Assembly: GCF_036404135.1 (NCBI RefSeq)
Contig: NZ_DASWPE010000086.1
Span: forward strand, 24,972-88,971
Reading direction: 5' to 3'
DNA: 64,000 nucleotides
DNA from: Rhodopseudomonas_A sp036404135
Lineage (GTDB): Bacteria; Pseudomonadota; Alphaproteobacteria; Rhizobiales; Xanthobacteraceae
Position 1 is the first letter of the stretch, and each line of letters starts with the position of its first letter. The position numbers and the translations under genes were made by a program. The notes beneath the pieces are model-generated. The model was given only the letters and a program-made list of their open reading frames with translations, was not told the DNA's origin and did no database searches. Positions 38,961 through 47,921 of the stretch are shown here, one piece after another.

Positions 38961-40168
38961 GCGGAGCTGCCCCCATGGTCTATCTCGACGCCAACGCCAC
39001 CACCGCGGTCGATCCACGCGTGGTCGCCAAGATGCTGCCGCTGTTCACCGAAACCTACGGCAATCCGTCGTCGAAGCATGGCTTCGGCGAAGCCGCTGGC
39101 GTGGCGCTGCGGCGCGCCCGCGAGCAGGTGAAATCGCTGCTCGGCGCCGAACAGGCCGCCGAGATTGTGTTCAATTCCGGCGGCACCGAAGGCGCCAATG
39201 CCGCGATCATGTCGGCGCTGGAAGCTTCGCCCCGCCGGCGCGAGATCATCATCAGCGCGGTCGAACATCCCGCGGTGCTGGCGCTGTGCGCCTGGCTGGA
39301 AAAGAACAAAGGCATCCGCATCCACATCATCCCGGTGGATCGGCACGGCTGGCTCGATCTTGCCGCCTACAAATCCGCGCTGTCGGAGCGCGTTGCGGTG
39401 GTGTCGATGATGTGGGCCAACAACGAGACCGGGGTGATCTTCCCGGTGCCGGAACTGGCCGAGCAGGCCAAGGAATTCGGCGCGCTGTTTCACACCGACG
39501 CGGTGCAGGCGGCGGGCAAGCTGCCGATCGATCTGAAGTCGACCGAGATCGACATGCTGTCGCTGTCCGGCCACAAGTTTCATGGCCCGAAGGGCGTCGG
39601 CGCGCTGTATCTGCGCAGCAGCGTGCGCTTCAAGCCGCAGCTCAAGGGCGGTCATCAGGAGCGCGGCCGTCGCCCCGGCACCGAGAACATGCCGGGCATC
39701 GTTGGGCTGGGCGCCGCCGCCGAACTCGCCGCCGCGCATCTCGACGAGGAAAACGTCCGGGTCCGCGCGCTGCGCGACCAGCTGGAGCAAAGCATCCTCG
39801 CGCAAGTCGGCCAATGCGTTGCGGTTGGCAGCAGCGCCGAGCGACTGCCCAACACCTCGACCATCGCATTCTCTTTCATCGAAGGCGAAAGCATCGTGCT
39901 GCTGCTCGATCGCGCCGGCATCGCGGTGTCGATGGGCTCGGCCTGTTCGGTCGGCTCGTTCGAGCCCTCGCATGTGCTGGTGGCGATGAACGTCGCCAAG
40001 GAAGCGGTGCGCGGCGCGGTGCGGTTCTCGCTGTCGCGCGACACCACCGAGGCCGACATCGACCGCGCGATCGCCGCGGTGCCGCCGATCGTCGCCAAGC
40101 TGCGGGCGATTTCGCCGTTCGGATCACAGGAGGGGGCGCCGCAAGCGCTCGACCAGGCGCATGTTTAG
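38957..40168 (+). CDS. nifS: NifS, cysteine desulfurase
   Basis: A 403-residue PLP enzyme supplying sulfur to NifU. Motifs: YLDANATT near the N-terminus, the PLP lysine in LSGHKFHGPKG, and the sulfur-accepting cysteine loop GSACSVGSFEPSHVL. The ATG at 38957 overlaps the nifU stop; another ATG six codons on is possible. Length is normal. It overlaps nifV by 8 bases. Confidence 0.97.
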   Translation: MSGAAPMVYLDANATTAVDPRVVAKMLPLFTETYGNPSSKHGFGEAAGVALRRAREQVKSLLGAEQAAEIVFNSGGTEGANAAIMSALEASPRRREIIISAVEHPAVLALCAWLEKNKGIRIHIIPVDRHGWLDLAAYKSALSERVAVVSMMWANNETGVIFPVPELAEQAKEFGALFHTDAVQAAGKLPIDLKSTEIDMLSLSGHKFHGPKGVGALYLRSSVRFKPQLKGGHQERGRRPGTENMPGIVGLGAAAELAAAHLDEENVRVRALRDQLEQSILAQVGQCVAVGSSAERLPNTSTIAFSFIEGESIVLLLDRAGIAVSMGSACSVGSFEPSHVLVAMNVAKEAVRGAVRFSLSRDTTEADIDRAIAAVPPIVAKLRAISPFGSQEGAPQALDQAHV

Positions 40169-41360
40169 AGAATTCGGTTTTGACGTGCCGCGCACCCGTC
40201 CCGCCGCCGGCCCCACCACGCTCCCCGGCATTGTGCTGAACGACACCACGCTGCGCGACGGCGAGCAGGCGCCGGGCGTCGCCTTCACCACCGCGGAGAA
40301 GGTGGCGATTGCCCGGGCGCTGGCGCTGGCCGGCGTGCCGGAAATCGAGGCCGGCACCCCGGCGATGGGGGCTGAGGAGATCACCGCGATCCGCGCCATC
40401 GTCGAGCAGGGCCTGCCGCTCACCACCATCGCCTGGTGCCGGATGCGCACCGAGGACGTCGACGCAGCATTGGCCGCCGGCGTGGCGATGGTCAACGTCT
40501 CGATCCCGGTGTCCGACGTGCAGATCGCCGCCAAGCTCGGCGGCAAGCGCAGTAACGCCGTCGAGATGCTGAAGCGGGTGGTCGGCTACGCGCTGGACAA
40601 GGGTCTTTCGGTTGCGGTTGGCGGCGAGGATTCCTCGCGCGCCGATGTCGGCTTCCTGACCGAGATCATCGCCGAGGCCAAAGCCGCCGGCGCCCGCCGC
40701 TTCCGCATCGCCGATACGCTCTCGGTGCTCGATCCCGACGCCAGCTTCCAGTTGATGGCGGCGCTGCGCCGCTCCACCGATCTCGAACTGGAATTCCACG
40801 GCCACGACGATCTCGGGCTTGCCACCGCCAACACGCTGGCCGCGATCAAGGCCGGCGCCAGCCATGCTTCCGTCACGGTGATCGGGCTCGGCGAACGCGC
40901 CGGCAACGCGCCGCTCGAGGAAGTCGCGGTGGCGCTGAAGCAATTGTACGGCCGCGACACCGGCGTCGTGCTGTCGGAACTCGGCCGCGTCGCCGCGATC
41001 GTCGCAGCGGCGGCCTCGCGCACCATCCCGCTCAACAAGGCGATCGTCGGCGAGCACGTCTTCACCCACGAATCCGGCATTCATGTCGACGGCCTTTTGA
41101 AAGATCACCGCACCTATCAGTCGCTCGACCCGCGGCTGTTCGGCCGTTCCAACCGCATCGTGATCGGCAAGCATTCCGGCCTCGCGGCGATCACCTCGTC
41201 GCTGGCGGCGTTGAACCTGCCGGCGAGTTCCACGGAACTGCAGGGCATTCTCGACCGGGTGCGCCAGCACGCCGTCGCCAACAAGGGGCCGGTCGAAGCC
41301 GAAACCCTCGCCGCGATCTGGCGCGAGGTCTGCGATCAACCCTTGCCGAATTGCGCCTGA
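40161..41360 (+). CDS. nifV: NifV, homocitrate synthase
   Basis: A 399-residue enzyme that condenses acetyl-CoA and 2-oxoglutarate to homocitrate, the organic ligand of FeMo-co. Motifs: NDTTLRDGEQAPGVAF (metal- and substrate-binding Arg-Asp), FHGHDDLGLATANTLAAI and HESGIHVDG. Length agrees with NifV rather than LeuA. Its start lies inside the end of nifS. Confidence 0.96.
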   Translation: MFREFGFDVPRTRPAAGPTTLPGIVLNDTTLRDGEQAPGVAFTTAEKVAIARALALAGVPEIEAGTPAMGAEEITAIRAIVEQGLPLTTIAWCRMRTEDVDAALAAGVAMVNVSIPVSDVQIAAKLGGKRSNAVEMLKRVVGYALDKGLSVAVGGEDSSRADVGFLTEIIAEAKAAGARRFRIADTLSVLDPDASFQLMAALRRSTDLELEFHGHDDLGLATANTLAAIKAGASHASVTVIGLGERAGNAPLEEVAVALKQLYGRDTGVVLSELGRVAAIVAAAASRTIPLNKAIVGEHVFTHESGIHVDGLLKDHRTYQSLDPRLFGRSNRIVIGKHSGLAAITSSLAALNLPASSTELQGILDRVRQHAVANKGPVEAETLAAIWREVCDQPLPNCA

Positions 41361-41400
41361 AACCGCGCTGCGCGGTCCGCCGCCCAACAGAAGGACGCTG

Positions 41401-41751
41401 ATGATGTGCTCGCCCACCCAATCCAATCCCCCCGCCGGCAATGTGGTCGATCAGCTGAAGCGCGCCGGCTCGGCCGAGGAGTTCTTCGCGCTGCTCGGAG
41501 TCTGCTTCGACCCCAAGGTGCTCGACGTGGCGCGGCTGCACATCCTGAAGCGGATGGGACAATATCTCGCCAGCGAGGATCTCGAGGCGATGCCGAATTC
41601 GGTCGCCGCGGCGCGCTGCAAATCGGTGCTGGAACGCGCCTATGAGGACTTCCTGAGCTCGACGCCGCTCGATCAGCGGGTGTTCAAGGTGCTGAAGGAC
41701 GCGGTGGCGCCGAAGAAAAGCCATTTCGTTCCGCTCGACGCGCTGAAGTAA
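41401..41751 (+). CDS. nifW: NifW
   Basis: A 116-residue protein linked to maturation or oxygen protection of the MoFe protein. Core: LKRAGSAEEFFALLGVCFDPKVLDVARLHILKRMGQYL and KSHFVPLDALK, as in the family. It has two adjacent in-frame starts (ATGATG) and is the last gene of the iscA operon. Confidence 0.92.
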   Translation: MMCSPTQSNPPAGNVVDQLKRAGSAEEFFALLGVCFDPKVLDVARLHILKRMGQYLASEDLEAMPNSVAAARCKSVLERAYEDFLSSTPLDQRVFKVLKDAVAPKKSHFVPLDALK

Positions 41752-41924
41752 CATCTTCGCGATCGTACCCGCGCGAACAGGCGGGTTCGGTTTTTGACCT
41801 GAATGAACATGCACGAGCGGCGCGGCGATGCGCCGCTCGCGGCGTTTGAGGCACCCTCGCGCGGCGCGCGGGCCCGAAAACCCCCGCATCACGAGGTTTC
41901 ATTGTCCCCATTCCCCCGCAGCGC

Positions 41925-41940
41925 TGTCACCTTCCCGACA
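41925..41940. promoter_or_regulatory. NifA upstream activator sequence (fixABCX)
   Basis: TGTCACCTTCCCGACA, a perfect TGT-N10-ACA, 108 bases before the -24 element of fixA. The rest of the interval 41752-42097 holds no gene. Confidence 0.75.
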
Positions 41941-42047
41941 AGTGTCGGACTTGCGCGGCCGCGGGCTTTGTCGCCGGCGCCGCGGCCGGTCCCGCCACGC
42001 TGCAGTAACCCCTTGTCGTACCGCGATAAATCGCTGCCGCCAAAAGT

Positions 42048-42062
42048 TGGTATGAGGCTTGC
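42048..42062 (+). promoter_or_regulatory. sigma-54 promoter of fixABCX
   Basis: TGGTAT-GAGGC-TTGC has a perfect -12 and correct spacing; the -24 differs from TGGCAC at two positions, so it may be weaker than the others. It lies 36 bases before the fixA ATG. Confidence 0.7.
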
Positions 42063-42097
42063 TGTTACCAAGCCAGATGAAAGCTTCGGAGCCGCAC

Positions 42098-42943
42098 ATG
42101 CATATCGTCGTATGTATCAAGCAAGTCCCGGATTCGGCGCAGATCCGCGTCCATCCGGTCACCAACACGATCATGCGCCAGGGGGTGCCGACGATCATCA
42201 ACCCCTATGATCTGTTCGCCCTCGAAGAGGCGATGCGCCTGCGCGACAAGTTCGGCGGCGAGGTCACGGTGCTGACCATGGGCCCGCCCTCGGCCGAGGA
42301 CAGTTTGCGCAAGGCGCTGACCTTCGGCGCCGACCGCGCGGTGCTGTTGACCGACCGCTTCTTCGCCGGCGCCGACACGCTGGCGACCAGCTATGCGCTC
42401 GCCGCGGCGGTGCGCAAGATCGGATCGAGCTTCGCTCCGGTCGATATCGTGTTCACCGGCAAGCAGACCATCGACGGCGACACTGCCCAGGTCGGCCCCG
42501 GCGTCTGCAAGCGGCTCGGCTTCCTGCAGCTCACTTACGTCTCCAAGGTGGTGACGCTGGATCTGCAGGGCCGCTCGATCGAAGTGGAACGGCGCTCCGA
42601 GGGCGGCGTGCAGGTGCTGCGCTCAACGCTGCCGGTGCTGATCACCATGCTGGAGGGCACCAACGAGGTGCGCCGCGGCTCGATGATCAACGCGCTCAGC
42701 GCGGCGCGCGCCGAGATCGTGAAATGGAGCGCCCAGGACGCCGGCGTCGAGGACATCGGCAAATGCGGCCTGCGCGGCTCGCCGACCGTGGTGAAGCGCG
42801 TGTTCGCGCCGACCCCGCGCGCGGAAAAGGCGGCGCTGGTCGATCCGGCCGGCCGGCCCCCGGCCGACGCGCTGATCGAGGAAATCTTCAAGCTCAGGCC
42901 CAAGCTCGAAGACGACATGTTCGAACTCGCCCGCGGTTTCTGA
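42098..42943 (+). CDS. fixA: FixA, electron transfer flavoprotein beta subunit
   Basis: A 281-residue ETF-beta homologue. FixABCX bifurcates electrons from NADH to quinone and to ferredoxin/flavodoxin for nitrogenase. Motifs: HIVVCIKQVPDSAQI at the N-terminus, VFTGKQTIDGDTAQVGP and the C-terminal RGSMINALSAARAEI region. The ATG at 42098 follows GGAG; an upstream ATG in frame lies in the promoter leader. Confidence 0.96.
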   Translation: MHIVVCIKQVPDSAQIRVHPVTNTIMRQGVPTIINPYDLFALEEAMRLRDKFGGEVTVLTMGPPSAEDSLRKALTFGADRAVLLTDRFFAGADTLATSYALAAAVRKIGSSFAPVDIVFTGKQTIDGDTAQVGPGVCKRLGFLQLTYVSKVVTLDLQGRSIEVERRSEGGVQVLRSTLPVLITMLEGTNEVRRGSMINALSAARAEIVKWSAQDAGVEDIGKCGLRGSPTVVKRVFAPTPRAEKAALVDPAGRPPADALIEEIFKLRPKLEDDMFELARGF

Positions 42944-42966
42944 AACACTAACGAAAGCTGCTTCCG

Positions 42967-44076
42967 ATGGCACAGCCGACCAAGACCCCGACCCCTGCAC
43001 CCGCCGGCCGCGCGGCTGCGAAGAAGGAGCTGTCCGAGCACTTCAAGCAGTACAAGCACGTCTGGGTGTTCATCGAGCAAGAACGCGGCCACGTCCACCC
43101 GGTGTCGTGGGAACTGATGGGCTCCGGCCGCAAGCTCGCCGACAAGCTCGGCGTCGATCTCGCCGCGGTGGTGATCGGCGCGCCCGGCGACGCCTTGAAC
43201 GCCGCGGTCGCCGAATCGTTCTGCTACGGCGCCGACCTCGCTTACATCTGCGCCGACCCGGTGCTCGCCGATTATCGCAACGAGCCTTACAGCAAGGCGA
43301 TGACCGACATGGTCAACACCTACAAGCCGGAAGTGCTGCTGCTTGGCGCCTCGACGCTCGGCCGCGACCTCGCCGGCGCGGTGGCGACCACGCTTTTGAC
43401 CGGGCTCACCGCCGACTGCACCGAGCTCGAAGTCGATACCGACGGCTCGCTGGCGGCGACCCGGCCGACCTTCGGCGGCTCGCTGCTGTGCACCATCTAC
43501 ACGCTGAACTTCCGGCCGCAGATGGCGACCGTGCGGCCGCGGGTGATGCCGATGCCGGATCGCGTCGAAAAGCCGATCGGCCGCGTCATCGAGCATACCC
43601 TCGGCATGGTCGAAGCCGACATCGTCACCAAGATCCTGGCCTTCGTGCCGGACCGCGACAAGGCGACCTCCAACCTGGCCTTCGCCGACGTCGTGGTGTC
43701 CGGCGGCCTCGGGCTCGCCTCGCTGGAAAACTTCCAGCTCGTCAAGCAGCTCGCCTCGGTGCTCGGCGCCGAATATGGCTGCTCGCGGCCGCTGGTGCAG
43801 AAGGGCTGGGTCGCCGCGGATCGGCAGATCGGCCAGACCGGCAAGACCATCCGGCCGAAGCTGTATATCGCCGCCGGCATTTCCGGCGCGATCCAGCATC
43901 GCGTCGGCGTCGACGGCGCCGATCTGATCGTGGCGATCAACACCGACAAGAACGCGCCGATCTTCGACTTCGCCCATCTCGCCATTGTCACCGACGCCAT
44001 CCGGCTGTTGCCGGCGCTGACGGAAGCCTTCCGCAAGCGGCTGTCGCCGCACACCCGCGACCGGATCGCAAGTTAG
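42967..44076 (+). CDS. fixB: FixB, electron transfer flavoprotein alpha subunit
   Basis: A 369-residue ETF-alpha homologue. The C-terminal FAD-binding signature is visible: VVSGGLGLASLENFQLV, GQTGKTIRPKLYIAAGISGAIQH and INTDKNAPIFDFAHLAIV. The N-terminal half pairs with FixA. It lies 23 bases after fixA. Confidence 0.96.
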   Translation: MAQPTKTPTPAPAGRAAAKKELSEHFKQYKHVWVFIEQERGHVHPVSWELMGSGRKLADKLGVDLAAVVIGAPGDALNAAVAESFCYGADLAYICADPVLADYRNEPYSKAMTDMVNTYKPEVLLLGASTLGRDLAGAVATTLLTGLTADCTELEVDTDGSLAATRPTFGGSLLCTIYTLNFRPQMATVRPRVMPMPDRVEKPIGRVIEHTLGMVEADIVTKILAFVPDRDKATSNLAFADVVVSGGLGLASLENFQLVKQLASVLGAEYGCSRPLVQKGWVAADRQIGQTGKTIRPKLYIAAGISGAIQHRVGVDGADLIVAINTDKNAPIFDFAHLAIVTDAIRLLPALTEAFRKRLSPHTRDRIAS

Positions 44077-44087
44077 AGGAGATCGCC

Positions 44088-45395
44088 ATGATTGAGGAAC
44101 GTTTCGACGCGATCGTCGTCGGTGCCGGGATGGCCGGCAATGCCGCCGCGCTCACCATGGCGCAGCGCGGCCTGAAGGTGCTGCAGATCGAGCGCGGCGA
44201 ATATCCCGGCTCGAAGAACGTGCAGGGCGCCATCCTGTACGCCGACATGCTGGAAAAGCTGGTGCCGAATTTCCGCGAGGACGCGCCGCTGGAGCGCCAC
44301 CTCGTCGAGCAGCGGTTCTGGATCATGGACGAGCGCGCCCACACCGGGCTGCATTATCGCTCCGACGACTTCAACGAAGAGAAGCCGAACCGCTACACCA
44401 TCATCCGCGCCCAGTTCGATCGCTGGTTCTCCTCCAAGGTGCGCGAAGCCGGCGCCATCGTATTGTGCGAAACCACGGTCAAGGAACTGGTCAAGGACGC
44501 CTATGGCAAGGTGATCGGGGTGTTGACCGATCGCGCCGGCGGCCAGGTCCATGCCGACGTGGTGGTGCTGGCCGAGGGCGTCAACGGCCTGCTCGGCACC
44601 CGCGCCGAATTGCGCGACCGCCCGACGCCGCACAACGTCGCGCTCGCGGTCAAGGAAATGCACTTCCTGCCGCGCGAAACCATCGAGGCGCGGTTCAACC
44701 TCAAGGGCGACGAAGGCGTGGTGATCGAGGCCGCCGGCACCATCTCGCGCGGCATGACCGGCATGGGCTTCATCTATGCCAACAAGGAATCGGTGTCGCT
44801 CGGCATCGGCTGTCTGGTGGCGGATTTCCAGAAGACCGGCGAGACGCCTTACGACCTGCTCGACCGCTTCAAGAAGCATCCGTCGGTGGCGCCGTTGATC
44901 GAAGGCTCCGAAGTCAAGGAATATGCCGGCCATCTCATTCCGGAGGGCGGCTACAACGCGATTCCGAAACTGTTCGGTGACGGCTGGGTGGTGGTCGGTG
45001 ACGCGGCCCAGCTCAACAATGCGATGCACCGCGAAGGCTCCAACCTGGCGATGACGTCGGGTCGCTTGGCCGGCGAGGCGATCTTCCAGATCAAGTCGCG
45101 CAAGGACCCGATGACCGCGTCCAACCTGTCGCTCTACAAGAAGATGATCGACGATTCCTTCGTGATCAAGGATCTGAAGAAGTACAAGGACATGCCGGGC
45201 CTGCTGCACATCCAGTCGCAGAATTTCTTCCTGACCTATCCGCAGCTGGTGTCGAAGGCGTTGCAGAACTTCGTCCGCGTCGACGGCACGCCGAAGGCGG
45301 AGAAGGAAAAGTCCACGTTGAAGTCGTTCGTGGCGGCGCGGTCCTGGACCGGGCTGTTCGGCGACGCCATCCGCTTCGCCCGGGCGTGGCGCTGA
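44088..45395 (+). CDS. fixC: FixC, flavoprotein-quinone oxidoreductase
   Basis: A 435-residue FAD protein related to ETF-quinone oxidoreductase. It has the dinucleotide motif VVGAGMAGNAAALTMAQRG at the N-terminus and GDGWVVVGDAAQLNNAMHREGSN for the second FAD contact. It takes the high-potential branch of bifurcated electrons to the quinone pool. It starts 11 bases after fixB with AGAGGAG. Confidence 0.96.
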   Translation: MIEERFDAIVVGAGMAGNAAALTMAQRGLKVLQIERGEYPGSKNVQGAILYADMLEKLVPNFREDAPLERHLVEQRFWIMDERAHTGLHYRSDDFNEEKPNRYTIIRAQFDRWFSSKVREAGAIVLCETTVKELVKDAYGKVIGVLTDRAGGQVHADVVVLAEGVNGLLGTRAELRDRPTPHNVALAVKEMHFLPRETIEARFNLKGDEGVVIEAAGTISRGMTGMGFIYANKESVSLGIGCLVADFQKTGETPYDLLDRFKKHPSVAPLIEGSEVKEYAGHLIPEGGYNAIPKLFGDGWVVVGDAAQLNNAMHREGSNLAMTSGRLAGEAIFQIKSRKDPMTASNLSLYKKMIDDSFVIKDLKKYKDMPGLLHIQSQNFFLTYPQLVSKALQNFVRVDGTPKAEKEKSTLKSFVAARSWTGLFGDAIRFARAWR

Positions 45396-45434
45396 GCCGC
45401 AACTGATTGATCGAACAATTCGGAGGTCGAAACC

Positions 45435-45731
45435 ATGACAACGGAACCGGCAGTGCGGGTCGAGGACAAGCTGTTCCAGAATCGCTATCTGGTCGACGCC
45501 GGCCAGGCGCATATCAAGGTCAAGCCGCACAGCAAGCCGTCGCCGGCGCTGTTGTCGCTGCTCAAGGTCTGCCCGGCGCATTGCTACGATCTCAACAGCA
45601 ACGGCCAGGTCGAGGTCGCCCCCGACGGCTGCGTGGAATGCGGCACCTGCCGGGTGATCGCCGAAGGCACCGGCGAGATCGAATGGAACTACCCGCGCGG
45701 CGGCTACGGCGTGCTGTTCAAATTCGGCTGA
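45435..45731 (+). CDS. fixX: FixX, ferredoxin-like protein
   Basis: A 98-residue partner of FixC, with a ferredoxin-like cluster region ending CVECGTCRVI (about 72-81) and CPAHCYDLN before it. It completes the ETF-QO-like unit with FixC. It is the last gene of the nif/fix island; a palindromic repeat begins 54 bases downstream. Confidence 0.95.
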   Translation: MTTEPAVRVEDKLFQNRYLVDAGQAHIKVKPHSKPSPALLSLLKVCPAHCYDLNSNGQVEVAPDGCVECGTCRVIAEGTGEIEWNYPRGGYGVLFKFG

Positions 45732-45784
45732 GCGTTTCAATCCGGCGTTTCATTCGCTGACGGCCGCCGCCGCCGATATGACGC

Positions 45785-45912
45785 CGTCATTCCGGGGCGC
45801 GAGAGCGTTTAGCTCGAGCGAACCCGGAATCCCGCATCAGACGAGGCGGCACTCTCGCCATGCGCGGCAAGATTCCGGGTTCGCTCGCAAGTGCTCGCGC
45901 CCCGGAATGACG
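45785..45912. repeat. dispersed palindromic element (GTCATTCCGGGGCGCGA type), copy 2
   Basis: Same element as at 37257-37380: ends GTCATTCCGGGGCGCGAG / CGCGCCCCGGAATGAC and inner CGAACCCGGAATC / GATTCCGGGTTCG arms. It lies immediately after the fixX operon. Confidence 0.85.
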
Positions 45913-45943
45913 GCGTGGTGGTAATCGAAGCGATGCGGCATCT

Positions 45944-46220
45944 TCCCTCTCCCCGCAAGCGGCAGGGCAATCGCATAGGAAAGTTGGCGGTTGCTGCGAG
46001 GATCACCCTCCCCTGGAGGGGGAGGGTCGCTCGCACAGCGAGCGGGGTGGGGTGGCGAAGAGTTCATCCGCGGTGCGCGCGGCTCACCCCACCCCGGCGT
46101 GCACCGCGCTACGCGCGATACCCGCCGACCCTCCCCCTCCAGGGGAGGGTGAAGAGAGCTGCGAGGCAATGGCCTGCGAAAATCCATGTGCGATCGCCCT
46201 GCCGCACGCGGGGAGAGGTG
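45944..46220. repeat. second palindromic repeat family, interrupted copy
   Basis: Outer arms CTCTCCCCGCAAGCGGCAGGGC and GCCCTGCCGCACGCGGGGAGAG. The 23-base near-palindrome normally at its centre is present twice, in opposite orientations (46005-46027 and 46128-46150), with 100 bases of different sequence between. An uninterrupted copy lies at 47922-48074. No gene is seen in 45732-46270. Confidence 0.8.
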
Positions 46221-46270
46221 AAGTCCGTGCTGGTGACGACCGCGCGCTGTTGACGGCGCCGCGCCCGTAA

Positions 46271-46816
46271 CTACTCCGCCGCGAGCGCCAGCTCGATCGC
46301 GCCGGCCTCGATCGACACCGCGACCGACTGGATGATCGCGGCGAACCGCACCGCGGTCTGGATCTCCGCGGTGCTCACGCCGGCCTGCAGCAGCACCTTT
46401 TCGTGCGAATCGACGCACATGCCGCAGCCGTTGATCGCCGACACCGCCAGCGACCACAATTCGAAGTCGGCCTTGTCGACGCCGGGATTGGCGATCACGT
46501 TCATCCGCAATCGCGCCGGCATGGTGGCGTAGTCCTTGTTCGACGCCAGATGCACGAAGCGATAATAGACGTTGTTCATCGCCATGATCGCGGCCGCGGA
46601 TTTCGCCGCCGCGATCACCGCCGGCGCGACGTGGTCGCGCGCCAAAGCCTGCATCGCCGCGATCACTTCAGGGTTGCGCGTCGCCACCGCGGCGGCGACG
46701 AACAGCCCGTATTTGGTCTGCGGCGCCAGCGCCTCGTCGCTCGCCATTGACGAGAGGTTCAGCCTCACATCCTTGGCGAAGTCCGGGATCCGCTCCTTTA
46801 ATGCGTCGATCGACAT
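46271..46816 (-). CDS. ahpD: AhpD-type alkylhydroperoxidase
   Basis: A 181-residue carboxymuconolactone-decarboxylase-fold protein. The redox motif is C-x2-C in INGCGMCVDSHEKVL (about 129-143), with the catalytic Glu and His nearby. It follows the peroxiredoxin gene by 6 bases, the usual ahpC-ahpD order, in which AhpD recycles oxidised AhpC. It probably protects nitrogenase-producing cells from peroxide. Confidence 0.92.
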   Translation of the reverse strand: MSIDALKERIPDFAKDVRLNLSSMASDEALAPQTKYGLFVAAAVATRNPEVIAAMQALARDHVAPAVIAAAKSAAAIMAMNNVYYRFVHLASNKDYATMPARLRMNVIANPGVDKADFELWSLAVSAINGCGMCVDSHEKVLLQAGVSTAEIQTAVRFAAIIQSVAVSIEAGAIELALAAE

Positions 46817-46822
46817 GCCGCG

Positions 46823-47377
46823 TTACGCCACCTTGAGCGTGGCGCCGCCGACTTCGCGGTTGCACGGGCAGAGTTCGTCGGTCTGCAACGCGTCGAGCAC
46901 CCGCAAGGTGTCCTTCGGGCTGCGGCCGACATTGAGATTGTTGCCGTAGACGTGCTGGATGACGTTGTCGGGATCGACGATGAAGGTGTAGCGATAGGCG
47001 ACGCCGTCCGCCGTCCGCACGCCGAGGCCGTCGACCAGCGAGCCCTTGGAATCGCCGAACTGCCAGATCGCCAGCTTGTGCAGATCCTTGTGCTCGCGGC
47101 GCCAGGCCAGCTTGCAGAATTCATTGTCGGTCGAGCCGCCCAGCACCACTGCGTCGCGATCGGCGAAATCCTTCGACAGCCGGGCGAATTCGGCGATTTC
47201 GGTCGGGCAGACGAAGGTGAAATCTTTCGGATAGAAGAAGATCACCTTCCATTTTCCGGGAAAGCTGGCCTGGGTCAGCGTCTCGAATGCGCTTTGTCCG
47301 TTTTCTTCGTGCAGATGAAAGCCGGGCTTCACGCCGACGACTTCGAACGACGGCAGCTGGTCACCAATTCCGAGCAT
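46823..47377 (-). CDS. ahpC: AhpC-type 2-Cys peroxiredoxin
   Basis: A 184-residue peroxiredoxin. The peroxidatic cysteine is C57 in FTFVCPTE, and a CPC pair near the C-terminus (ELCPCNREVGG) supplies the resolving thiol. The ATG at 47377 (MLGIGDQLPSF) is chosen; the longer frame begins with TTG and adds no family sequence. A sigma-54 -24/-12 element lies upstream, suggesting co-expression with nif genes. Confidence 0.92.
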   Translation of the reverse strand: MLGIGDQLPSFEVVGVKPGFHLHEENGQSAFETLTQASFPGKWKVIFFYPKDFTFVCPTEIAEFARLSKDFADRDAVVLGGSTDNEFCKLAWRREHKDLHKLAIWQFGDSKGSLVDGLGVRTADGVAYRYTFIVDPDNVIQHVYGNNLNVGRSPKDTLRVLDALQTDELCPCNREVGGATLKVA

Positions 47378-47432
47378 TTGATCAATTCCCTGTGGATCTG
47401 AGTCTGGCGATGACAACGTTGCTGAGCTAGAT

Positions 47433-47447
47433 GCAAGCGATATGCCA
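47433..47447 (-). promoter_or_regulatory. sigma-54 promoter of ahpC-ahpD
   Basis: On the minus strand TGGCAT-ATCGC-TTGC has a perfect -12, correct spacing and one mismatch in -24, 55 bases before the ahpC ATG. I find no TGT-N10-ACA site in the next 180 bases, so activation could be by NifA from solution, by a poorer site, or by another activator. Confidence 0.65.
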
Positions 47448-47620
47448 TTGCAAGAGCAGGAGGCTCAGATGGCGGCTTCGTTGTAAATGGCCTGCGAGCA
47501 TCGCCGCTATGCATGAGGCGGCGGCGGCGCTGAGCGGCCGCGCGCGCTTGGACTTCGCAGGACGATTCGTGTAGTAACGCGATCCCCAGGGAAAATAGTC
47601 CCGCAGCCCATGGATGACAG

Positions 47621-47827
47621 ATGAAGCTGAGCGCCCGCAATATTCTTCCCGGCAAAGTTGTGGCGGTCACCAAGGGATCGACCACGGCCCACGTCAAGGT
47701 CGAGCTGGCCTCCGGCCTCACCATCACCTCGGCGATCACCAACGAAGCGGTCGACGATCTCGCGCTCAAGGTCGGCGACACGGTGTCCGCGGTGGTCAAG
47801 TCGTCCGACGTGATGATCGGCAAGTAA
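47621..47827 (+). CDS. mop: Mop molbindin (molybdenum-pterin/molybdate binding protein)
   Basis: A 68-residue single Mop domain: KLSARNILPGKVVAVTKG, HVKVELASGLTITSAIT and LALKVGDTVSAVVKSSDVMIG. Such proteins form hexamers that store molybdate in the cytoplasm. It starts with ATG and is divergent from ahpC. In this location it is probably a Mo buffer for FeMo-co synthesis. Confidence 0.93.
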   Translation: MKLSARNILPGKVVAVTKGSTTAHVKVELASGLTITSAITNEAVDDLALKVGDTVSAVVKSSDVMIGK

Positions 47828-47921
47828 GCCGTCGCATCCGAGCCGTCGACCCTTGCGACGAAGTCAGGCGGTTGAGTTCGTCAGACAGCTGTCGAGCGTG
47901 ATCGAGCGGCGCGGCATCGCT

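Noticed and set aside
47378..47416. Longer N-terminus for the AhpC-like protein from a TTG codon
   Set aside because: The extra 13 residues are not family sequence, and the internal ATG lies at the conserved MLGIGDQLP.
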